A stretch of 64,000 nt of DNA from Sporodiniella umbellata. Its lineage: Eukaryota > Mucoromycota > Mucoromycetes > Mucorales > Rhizopodaceae. The stretch spans positions 62,001-126,000 of the forward strand of contig JAIXMR010000048.1 of assembly GCA_025677835.1 (NCBI GenBank). Reading direction: 5' to 3'. Each line of letters begins with the position of its first letter. The stretch's first letter is position 1. The notes beneath the pieces are model-generated. The model saw only the letters and a program-made list of their open reading frames with translations. It searched no databases and was not told the DNA's origin. This document shows, in pieces, positions 55,544 to 64,000 of the stretch. The position numbers were made by a program, and so were the translations under genes.

Positions 55544-56997
55544 CTAACAAGTAGAAAGGCTACTTTTGCTAGAATCAAAAGACTTGGTTGCTGAAGTAAC
55601 GCCAATCAAGCCAGAGAAAGCAGAGTCGGGAGGCGTGTCTACAGGAGGAGTGGGGATGGAAGGGGAATGGTAGTTAATGATTCTCTTTACGAGTCGCTTT
55701 GTGGTTGAGTGAACCTTTTTTCTCATGCTGGGGTAAAGTAATTGATGCAAAATATGGCAAGTTTCTTTCTGTTTGTAAGGTCTTTCGTTTAGCTGGGTAT
55801 TTTCTAATAGTGGTTCAAAGACTCTCAGATAGGCCTCTAGTAGCTGTACCAAAAAAGAATTAATTCTATTTTTAACACCTAAAAGAAATAGAAATCTATT
55901 TGTCTTACTGTTTGTGCTTCCTTTGTATCACCCAATCCGCATAATTCTCTTAGGATAATATCTACCAGTACATAGAGATCGTTTGTGTAAAAGTACTCGT
56001 ACAATTCTGCTCTTGTGAAGATAGCGTAGAGCAATTTTAGAATCAGGATTTGATTACAGACATCCTCTATAGTAAGAATGAGCGAAAGACTCTAAAAATA
56101 ACAACTTACTTGATCTGTTCAACATGAAAATCAAATTAGCACTGAAAGTATCTGAGGTCCCTATACGTCGGGAAAGAACGTCCAGACAAAGGTTTTCGGG
56201 GTATCCTGACATCATGAACTGTTCATTAAATACTAGCAGCAAACGAATCGTATCATAGTTGAACGACTCTTGAGCATCACCACGTGTCTCCTGTACAAGG
56301 TCCAAAAGCTTGTTGATGAGGGAAATATCGATCAAGTCTATACACAACGTCAATAAAAAAAGCTCCCACACTGAAAAATAAAAACAAACCCAAGTCTTCT
56401 TTCTCTATTTTGGCCATTTTAGACAATTCGAAAGCCAAATTGAATAGAATGCTGGAGGTTTCTAATGTATCAAACACGTCTGTTTTGATTTCCTGTATCA
56501 CTTTACAGAACAGGCGGTTGCGCTTTAACTGAACCGATTCTGACAAAATAAAGGTCATCCATCTAGGCTCATCTCTTCCAGCTGCAAGTAGTACTGCATA
56601 CGGTATATAGTTTTCTTCGACTAGAGCGTGTGAGTGAATTATGTGTGATAAAACAACCGTGCTGTAATCCAAACATATTTTGGAATCAATAAGTTTGAAA
56701 GCAACTTGATTGATTTCAGTCTGTGTCTTCAAAAAGTCTTCTATTCAAATTTGAGCTTAGTATAAGTTAGGATCTTTTTTTTTTTTTTTTTTTTTGCGCT
56801 TACTCGAATATCTTGTAAGGAATCTGATGTATTGAGTAATAATTCTTTGGACGTCTTGTTCATCTGAGTAGGGTCTAATCAATATCTCATCCAGCTCTAC
56901 AACTTTTTGTTAGCCACTCAAGATTTTTATCAACTAACTTACCAGAATAAAAACTTTCTACGTTATCAAAAAAATACTCAATTGCATCGTCGTCCAT
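55544..56997 (-). CDS. LDB17: SPIN90/Ldb17/Dip1-like Arp2/3 regulator
   Basis: Six exons: 56943-56997, 56804-56902, 56390-56740, 56110-56337, 55909-56066 and 55544-55843 (396 aa). SPIN90-family proteins (fission-yeast Dip1, budding-yeast Ldb17) activate Arp2/3 to nucleate the first linear filaments at endocytic patches. The leucine-rich helical domain shows [19 protein letters not shown] joined to [37 protein letters not shown], and [21 protein letters not shown], which are the family's best-conserved blocks. The C-terminus has LLYPSMRKK and a Pro/Ser-rich tail. Intron 3 uses a GTTTGT donor (52 nt, 56338-56389); the nearer CAG acceptor would leave only 19 nt and misses the family sequence. 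A tail [11 protein letters not shown] might bind SH3 domains. Confidence 0.88.
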
Positions 56998-59053
56998 TTG
57001 AAAGACCCACTTTTTTTTTTGGTAACAGGAAAACAAAAGAAGATAAAAAGGCAAAAAAGAAAGAAAGAATAATGAAAAAAGAGAAACAATTTATTTACAG
57101 TGATCGCTCTTTTAATCCTACCAGACAAAATTCGGACGGATGATTAAAAAAAAAAAAAAGAATAGAAAAAATCAGAACTCCAAGCAATCTACATAGATTA
57201 TAAATCAAATAAACAACAGAACAGCATCCTTTGATAAGCAAGAAAGCAAGATACTTTCAATGTAAGGAAATCGGTTAGGAACAGGATTTTGCATTACGGA
57301 TGCTTTGCTTCTATTTATAGAAAGTGGTCTTGTTGATTGGTACAAGGCAATGTCTCAGAAGTCAGAAATGGGTAAACGTTCCTGGTATTTGGATTCATCT
57401 AGATTACAGTCCAACGCAAAGCATACAAAGCCGCATCAAATAGACCAAACATAAAACAAGAGATACCAGTTTTAAAGTCGCAACGGATAAGGGAATGGAT
57501 CGACTATACCTGTAGAATGCAGCTCCGTCTACATATAAACAAAGCCTTACTTCTCTCCACGCCCAGCTGCCCTTAAATAATTTTAGCTGCTCCTTGCTAA
57601 AGAAAAAAAAAAAGCCTTCTATTTCTGGGTATTGATTGGTTTGATTTAAGCTGCTATAAAGAACGCCTACACTTGCTTTCGAAGACCAACTTTTGTTTTA
57701 GTACATACCAAGAATACTTCTCCAATGCTTCAGTTATTGGTATAAGCATCTTGCTTAGCTAATACGCTTTTCGCATCAGTCAGGTTTGTTTATAGTGAAT
57801 CTCCTTTTATAGAAGTTTTGCAGAACCTATCTATTTGTTTATTTTTTCCAGCAGCTACTTTGCTTAGCTGTCCTTTTTCACAAAACCTTTTTAGAGAGTA
57901 GGTAATAAACCAAGTTAAACAACTGATACTGAAAATGGAGCTTTTTCTTTTTTGTTAGAAAAAAAGCAGCGAAAACCAACTTAGTCCTGTCGGCTTTATA
58001 TTTAGATTTCTGACTAGCTACAACCTTGAACAATGTTTTTTCAATTAATTGATTACAATCTATCATTGCATTTCAATCAGGAGAAACAGAAAATTAGCTT
58101 TTGTATACAAAGTATAATCGATCCAAGGGTAGAGCTTTTTTTTTTTATAAAAGCAAGACTGTTTCTTGTTTTTTTTTTTTTTTTTTTTTTTTTTTTGGTT
58201 AAACCCAAGCTGTTGAACAATATATGTTGCTGTTGCCTCTTTAAACTGTAGTTTTCAATGAAAAGAGTTTCTTCGAGCTTTTCTTTCTAAAGGGTGAAAA
58301 CTGGAAGGTCCATTAGGGACATTTCATTCTGAGTTTTTTTTTTTAATAAAACCAAACCATATATACATACACTGTTTAGACCTAAAATTGTAATCATAAA
58401 ACAGCAAGCAGTAAATTCTAATATCATATCTCAAAGCAAACAAACGTGCATCAGATGTTCTTTATACACTTGATTTACGTTATCTGTTTGACCTTGTTTT
58501 ACCTCCTTGAAAAGACTTTTAGTCTTGATACTCGCTCTAAAATATAGTGCAAAATACCGACTTGAAACTTTTTGGCGTTATTTCTCATTGTCCTACACTT
58601 AAACATCACTACTCTACATAAATCTTACTATATTACCTTGATAGCCTTATCTCAACCAAAAAAAATTCAGCTAATAAAAAAAGCTACATATAATTTTGTT
58701 ATTTTGTTGCTTTACTAACAAAAAAAAAAAAAAAAGTTTCAGACTAATTTACAAATCATCAGGAAAACCTGATATTTTAGTTTAGTTGTTCTGTTCGTGT
58801 TAATTTACGCCCTATTCAAAGTCACCAGTTCTCGCTTATTTTTCTTAATGTTACTTTTCTCAATAACGGGGCCCCTAAGAGGTATATGTAGGGGCCTAAG
58901 GGTACCCTGTTCTTGCTCCTATTGGGCTTTCCAATGGATTTATTCTAACTGTTTTAATATCAACTATTCAAACTTTAGAAGCCTTTTAGCCGGAAATAAT
59001 GTCCGGTAAGCCAGCTTACTTCCACAACTATCTACGCTCTATGTGAAGAACTT

Positions 59054-59089
<36 letters not shown>

Positions 59090-59633
59090 ACTCTTACTAG
59101 AGCCAATAGCTAACAACCTTATTAAAAAAAACCCTTTTTTTCAAGAAAAAAAAATAGCTGCTTTCATTGTTAGACCAAATATTGTATAAAATCAAACGGT
59201 ATTGGTTTCTCTGACCTTCTGAGAAAGTTTAGAATCTTCAAGAACATTTGAGTTTTGTGGGGCTAAGCTGTAGATGACGAATAGACTGACAGAACGAGCT
59301 CCTCATTTCGTCATAGCTACCTATCGTGTTAAAGAGAGTGAGAGACAACAGCGATTGTATTCTGGAATCTAAAAGGGTTTGTTCTTTAGAGCTTGGTTAC
59401 ATTATAAAGGAGAAAAAGGTTCTAACGAGAAGACTCTATACAAACTTGAGCCAAGTATTGAGTTAGGTTGTCTTTAATCTAGGCTATCTAGACCCGATCA
59501 GTTGATCCTCAGACTCTTACCCCAAATTTATGATTGGGCAGTAAATACAAGCTCAGAGCATCCCTCACTTCCATAAGACACACACCTCTTGAAAGTCAAA
59601 GGACTTCTTTTGTTTCAAGAGAAAAAAGACGCC
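56998..59633. other. 2.6 kb gene-poor region
   Basis: No supported gene. T-runs at about 58174-58196 and 59057-59086 (30 nt). A compact inverted repeat, GGCCCCT and AGGGGCC about 14 nt apart, lies at about 58869-58898. Short open frames (for example 58797-59009) show no family resemblance. The right end is the promoter of the Pil1/Lsp1 gene. Confidence 0.45.
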
Positions 59634-60784
59634 ATGTTTAGCTTTAAGCCTTTTCATAAAAGCAACGAAAAATCTCTTTCAGAAAAAGGATTAAGTGGAA
59701 TTCTTGAACACACCTCCAAAATTAGCAAAGGCATTGTACAAGTGGCTGATGACAATAGAATAGCTTCGAATAACTTAATCATGTATGGGTCCCCTTTGGG
59801 CGAGGATCTCACTGTAAGTTTTTGGTTGTGTGTTTATGTGTATTTGAGAAAGGATATTTGACATGAGAAAAGGATGTGACAGGCAAGATGGGCAACTTGT
59901 TGGTAGAATGGTCTACAGTACTTATGGAGTTTTCTGACAGTATTGAGCAATATCGGGAAACATTGAAATCTATCACAGCTAAAGAGTCTACTCTTCAGCA
60001 AAGCCGGGATCAAAAACGAAAGATGAAGGAGCAGATTGACAAGCTTTCCGAATCAGCGTTAGCTACCGACCGCATGAATGCTTTAAAAGAACAGTTGAAA
60101 GAGCTCGAGGAGTTCACGGCACCAGATGAGATAGAAATGGACAACTTTAAGCGAGTAGCCACACGTGAGGCGCTCTATTTGATGCTCAATGGCATGTTTG
60201 CGCTTTCCAGTAAGACGGATATTATTTCGAGTTTTGGCAAGTACATTGTAGACGAGTTGAACACAGACCCCATCCAGCCCGGTGAAGAACGACCTCCTTA
60301 CCACGGAACGGCCAAAACAAAGCGTGTACAGGAGGATGCTCGGAACGCAATCTATAATTGGAAGCCAGACCAAGGCAAACTGAGAAGAACCTTGACTTCG
60401 CACCACGGCCATAACCCACTGATCGCCAAAGCTAATAAAGACCTACCCCCTGTACCCCCAAACCCAGATGATCTTCCAGACGAGACAGTTGATATGCCGG
60501 AACCCACCCCTGTCAAAACACCCAACCCAATGTACAAACCTGATGCAGTAGATTTAGGTGTACACCACACCTTCAATTCCCCAGGTTTTGTCAACGGTCA
60601 TAACCAACCTTTAAACCAACAAAACCTTTATCAATTCTATCAAAACTACTTGCCCCCGAAATCTTATGAGGAGATGTCCCGTGCTTTTAGTCCAGTCTTT
60701 CAGGAAAAAAGGCATGATGTAGGAGGGTTTGTTTTGCCCTCAACTAACCCTAACTTTATGTTAAATGAACCAAATGAAGAATAA
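59634..60784 (+). CDS. PIL1: Eisosome core BAR-domain protein, Pil1/Lsp1 family
   Basis: Two exons: 59634-59813 and 59888-60784 (358 aa). Pil1/Lsp1 proteins form BAR-domain half-pipes that make furrow-like eisosomes under the plasma membrane and sense tension and TORC2 lipids. The BAR region (about residues 30-215) has GNLLVEWSTVLMEFSDSIEQYRETL, TAKESTLQQSRDQKRKMKEQI and LKEQLKELEEFT. The family-typical TDPIQPGEERPPYHG turn is followed by ARNAIYNW. The C-terminus is Pro/Asn-rich (VPPNPDDLP, PKSYEEMSRAFSP), unlike the acidic tail of the yeast proteins. The exon 2 acceptor is taken as GGCAAG before ATGGGC because only that AG keeps phase 0. An upstream CAG would shift the frame. Confidence 0.88.
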
Positions 60785-61636
60785 ACCAACCAAAGAGGTG
60801 TGGGAAGCCTAAGTATCTTGCTCTTTATTTCCATTTCTATATAATCTAGCTGAATGAAAGGGTACTGGGTAAACTTTTAGAGCTTTTGCATTTGCTTATT
60901 ATAAAACAAATTGGACCCATTTCGTCTTTCACCTCTTTTTTTTTAATAACATAGCTTTTGGTTTTATGGGGGAGATATATCGTACCCCTCACTTTTTAAA
61001 AAGTCAACGTGTTTTGAAAATGAAATACCCATAGTGGGAAATTTTCTGTTACAGAAACTCTAACTAGCATAAGGTTATCATTAAAACTTGTTATGAAAAT
61101 AAAGCCTTATTAAACCTGCTTCAAATGAGCAATGTCCGATACTTGATTGTTATTTGGGTTGAGTCCAATTGGTTTAAACAATGCTTTGCCTTTTCAATCA
61201 AAGTGTCTTGGTATTGTTAGCGAGAATTTTGACTAGAAAGCCAGAAAAGAGCAGTCCTTCTTTGTTACTTTTTCTTTACAGAGCTCTGAGAAACACATTT
61301 ATTATAAAGAATCGAAGGTCCAAATCGCTAGAGAAATGTCTTTTTTTTTTTTTTTTGACAATAGAATCTAATTTTGATCTTAATAACAATAGAAAAAAAA
61401 GAATATCTTTTTAGTATTCAATTTATGAAAAAAGCATTCATGTCGCTAAAAGAAAAAGGTCTACCGTGAAGGTCTTTCCGAAAAAAGGTCAAGGCAGCTA
61501 TCAGATTTACCGCAAAATATCAATTTTTTTTTTGGTTTTCCGAAAGAATCAATAACCCCTTTTATTTTTAATTTCCTTACTTTTTTTTATTTTATTCTTA
61601 ATTTTCTTTTTCTTCTTTATTTTTATATTGGTTAAT
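60785..61636. other. intergenic region
   Basis: About 850 bp, AT-rich, with T-runs near 61340-61355 and 61523-61532 and a long T-rich stretch (about 61556-61625) leading to the next ATG. No gene seen. Confidence 0.45.
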
Positions 61637-62357
61637 ATGGAAAAAAAATCAGCAGAAAAGCCGGTGAAAAAGAGCTCGTTGTTGAGCCAAGGGCTCATTG
61701 CGCTTTCTTGGGCCATTATGTTCTTCTTTTTAGGTTCCTATTTAATTACGGAAAGTTGGACCTGGGGGGTCAGAAACAAATGGACTAATATCAACACGTA
61801 TTTACCAGTAAAATAGACAAAGAAAAAAAAGGCCCCAAAATGGTCCCAGAGGTTTACCTCATCTTTATTAATCAGCTATTTACTTTGCAAACAATAATAA
61901 CAATAACAATAATAACAGAGCAAAGAATTGATCTTTACAGAGAGCGAATTAGCAAAATACGATGGGAGTGACGCTTCCTTGCCTATATACTTGGCTGTAG
62001 AGTAAGCATAAGTGATAGACTTAAAAAGAGTAGAGAGACTAAACGCTATCTACTGGAAATAGTGGCGATGTTTTTGATGTAACTCAAGGAGCAGGATGGT
62101 ATGGAAAGGGAGGTAGCTACAGCCACTTTTCAGGCAAGGATGCAGCCCGAGCCTACGTGACAGGCTGTTTTAAGGAACATTTGACACACGATTTGAGAGG
62201 TTTTGGCCCTAAAGAGCTTAAAGGCGTAGAACACTGGAAAAAATTCTATGGAAACCATCATAAATACTATCGCGTCGGACGCGTCTTACATGACCCAATA
62301 CCAGAGAATGCGCCTATTCCGGAGCCTTGTCGATCGGCTGTAAATCAAAAACCTTAA
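61637..62357 (+). CDS. Neuferricin-like cytochrome b5 / MAPR heme-binding protein
   Basis: Three exons: 61637-61807, 61919-62001 and 62063-62357 (182 aa). The N-terminus is basic (KKSSLLSQG), then one membrane segment at about residues 21-42 (IALSWAIMFFFLGSYLITESW). A cytochrome b5-like domain of the membrane-associated progesterone receptor type follows: FTESELAKYDGSD, LPIYLAVDGDVFDVTQG, WYGKGGSYSHFSGKDAARAYVTGCF and HWKKFYGNHHKYYRVGRV. Human neuferricin (CYB5D2) has the same order. MAPR proteins use tyrosine rather than two histidines to bind heme, and the tyrosines in WYGKGGSYSHF are present. They support P450 and sterol enzymes. Joins are phase-correct (phase 0, then phase 2). Confidence 0.9.
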
Positions 62358-62581
62358 TAAAAAAATTTAGAAATAAAAAAAAAAAAAAAAAAGAGGAGCG
62401 CTCCATCACAAGGTATCCACACTTTTTTATATAAATACATGCAGCTTTTTCTTTTTTCTTTTTAGTCTTTTTGTCTGTTTTCTTTCCTTTTCATTTTTTA
62501 TTCTCTCTTTCCGTGTAAATATTTTTTTCTCTTTGTTTAATTTTCTCTCTTTTATATATAATTTTTATTATTTTATTTCGT

Positions 62582-63731
62582 ATGAATCACTTCAAGACAT
62601 CCAGCGTATCCGAAGTAACGCTTGTCAATCATGAATCTCTCGACACATTAAACCAATTGTTACGAAAGCTGGACAAAGTAACAATCCACAGCGAAGCAGA
62701 AGAGACAGCTTACGTTTTTTGTTATTTTAGGGAACAGAAGCCACTATGAATTTACACGCCTTATTAACGACCAAGACAGCTGAGCTCAATGAACTTGTTC
62801 AGCAGCTCAAGACTATCGACAGAGTACTAGCAGATGTAGAGAATGGAACCGAGCAAATTGAGCGTGTTCTAAAAGACTCTCAAGTGGGACACTTGGTTTA
62901 TGCAGAAGCTACACTCGACTCTGCACTAGAATCTGCATGCACTTTATGCGGCACTTCAAACAAGGTACTTTTTCTTTTTTAAGCAAGTGAATTCGTCTGC
63001 TGATTGTTTTTGTTATTATTATTACAATCTGTCCTAACCAACAAAAACAAAAATACGCAATAGTCAGATAAAGAGAAAGAAGAAGAAGAAACAACCAAGG
63101 TAGCTGTTATGAACCAATTAAACATTAAACTAAAGCGCCTGGGTATCAACCCTACCCATTATTATTGTAAATCAGGTAAAAACAACAACACACAGAAAAA
63201 AAAAGGAGCAACCCGTTTCAAAAAGCTAACGAATTCGACAGATGACGTTGCTGTGTTACAAAAGTCTGTCATTGATCTCGAAATTGCCAAAACAATGTCT
63301 ACACTCATCAAAGAAGACTATAAACGCAGACATGCATTGATGAAAAACAAAGGTCACCACGAACAAACCAAACAAGTAAGCTCATGCCTATATAAACAAA
63401 CACCTTCCCTTCTCTTGCCTCCTCTTCCCCTATCCGTTTGCTGATCCTTTATTTTTCTCTGTTTCTTTAGCTGGAAGAAAAAATAAGAGAAGAGCTCAAA
63501 CTTTGGTATACTTATACCAGAAACGCCACTTTTTATGTCCAAGGCAAAAATATTGTAACTTTACTGGAGCATTCAGATCATAAACAGACCCCGCCTCAGT
63601 TAAAACATTCGGCTTCTGCACCTAAATTCAGCACACCCTCATCGACACGGCCTGGCTCTGTTTCCAAATTACGTCGCATATTATCAAAACAAAGCACAGC
63701 ATGGTTTAAAGCTGCAAAATCCGTAATTTAA
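62582..63731 (+). CDS. Unrecognised coiled-coil protein
   Basis: Four exons: 62582-62677, 62731-62964, 63064-63375 and 63471-63731 (300 aa), all phase 0 with good GTAA/GTAC donors and TTTAG/AATAG acceptors. The N-terminal half is predicted helical and heptad-like (LDTLNQLLRKLDK, LLTTKTAELNELVQQLKTIDRVL, EQIERVLKDS). The middle holds ACTLCGTSNK, a lone CxxC pair that may bind metal or be chance, and an acidic KEKEEEE patch. The C-terminal part has a hydrophobic/basic segment (LKLWYTYTRNATFYVQGK) and a Ser/Lys/Arg-rich tail. No family was recognised. The ATG at 62582 follows a long T-rich leader. Confidence 0.7.
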
Positions 63732-63882
63732 ACTAGTTTTCAATTTTGTTTCTTTTTTTCTGTTTTTGTATTTTTTTTTTTAGCCTTTTTTTTCTTTTTC
63801 TCTTTTTTTTCTCTTTTTTTTCTCTTTTTTTTGGCTTTATCCTTTTTTTTTTTTTTGAATAAAACAAGTAAAAACAAAGACC
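63732..63882. other. pyrimidine-rich spacer
   Basis: Repeated TTTTTTTCTC-type units at about 63790-63830 form a T/C tract that may mark the 3' end of the coiled-coil gene or the promoter of the next one. Confidence 0.4.
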
Positions 63883-64000
63883 ATGTCAGATTATCTCCCT
63901 CTTTTTTTCATTGTCTGCATAGAATTCTTTTTATACATAATTGTCTTTAATTGGAACAGATCAAAGATACACAAACTGCCCAAATCGGTAATATATTATC
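63883..64000 (+). CDS. Partial gene at right edge, N-terminal membrane segment
   Basis: An ATG at 63883 opens a frame that runs off the window after 39 codons. The visible part starts MSDYLPLFF and contains one hydrophobic stretch (FIVCIEFFLYIIVF) followed by basic residues (NWNRSKIHK), a signal-anchor-like arrangement. A GTAATA near 63988 might be a splice donor. Too little is present to name it, and chance cannot be excluded. Confidence 0.4.
   Translation, partial: MSDYLPLFFIVCIEFFLYIIVFNWNRSKIHKLPKSVIYY

Noticed and set aside
56370..56389. 19-nt intron in the SPIN90 gene using the nearer CAG
   Set aside because: Too short to splice; the acceptor at 56338-56339 gives a 52-nt intron and restores the conserved family sequence.
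1..64000. tRNA, rRNA, CRISPR arrays, retrotransposon or viral genes
   Set aside because: None found on reading both strands; no cloverleaf B-box with partner, no reverse transcriptase or integrase motifs, no repeat-spacer pattern.

Overview
The window is nuclear DNA of a fungus, most likely an early-diverging filamentous one of the Mucorales type. This is judged from gene content and style, without a database search. It carries eukaryotic housekeeping genes with many short introns (mostly 40-105 nt, GTAAGT-like donors and TAG/CAG acceptors), AT-rich spacers full of A or T runs up to 35 nt, and strong CAA/GAA codon preference in the highly expressed genes (SSB Hsp70, RPS6). Fungal markers (an eisosome Pil1/Lsp1 protein, Nbp2, a Whi2-like BTB protein, SPIN90/Ldb17) sit beside families missing or diverged in budding yeast (Rac, SRP9, ACBD6, FAHD1, neuferricin). 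All exon joins were read by eye from splice sites, frame and family alignment. Ends may be off by a few bases.

Layout. 1-6.7 kb: orphan exons of an unknown gene, FAHD1 (-), ribosome-associated Hsp70 SSB (+), the SH3 adaptor NBP2 (-). 6.7-10.8 kb: gene-poor. 10.8-16.3 kb: RPS6 (+), a 0.4 kb foldback element, a Whi2-like BTB gene (+), an ER-type DnaJ of the DNAJB12 class (-). 16.3-20.3 kb: two unknown (+) genes, the first encoding a predicted secreted protein, then UDP-glucose dehydrogenase (-). 21.4-28.6 kb: ACBD6-like (+), UTP4 (-), a Nudix hydrolase with a 250-residue Lys/acidic repeat tail (+), a TALE homeodomain gene (-). 30.3-32.2 kb: a probable mitoribosomal protein (-) and FES1 (+). 32.2-37.3 kb: gene-poor. 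37.3-47.7 kb: RPB7 (+), S-adenosylmethionine synthetase (+), the 14-exon INO80 ATPase (-), a BAG-domain membrane protein (+), a Rac GTPase (-). 49.4-57.0 kb: mitochondrial SSB (+), SRP9 (+), a short NUP155 (-), SPIN90/Ldb17 (-). 59.6-64 kb: Pil1/Lsp1 (+), neuferricin-like (+), an unknown coiled-coil gene (+), and a gene running off the right edge.

Functional links. Four Hsp70-system genes lie within 43 kb: the SSB Hsp70, a membrane J-protein, and two different nucleotide exchange factors (Fes1 and BAG types). Ribosome production and use is also well represented (RPS6, UTP4, SRP9, SSB, mitoribosomal protein). Rac, SPIN90 and Pil1 concern the cell cortex and actin. There is no sign of operons, CRISPR, rRNA or tRNA genes.

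The most interesting element is the Nudix protein. Its catalytic part resembles diphosphoinositol/polyphosphate phosphohydrolases. Its tail repeats seven Lys-run plus CK2-type acidic units, the kind of sequence that inositol pyrophosphates and polyphosphate modify.
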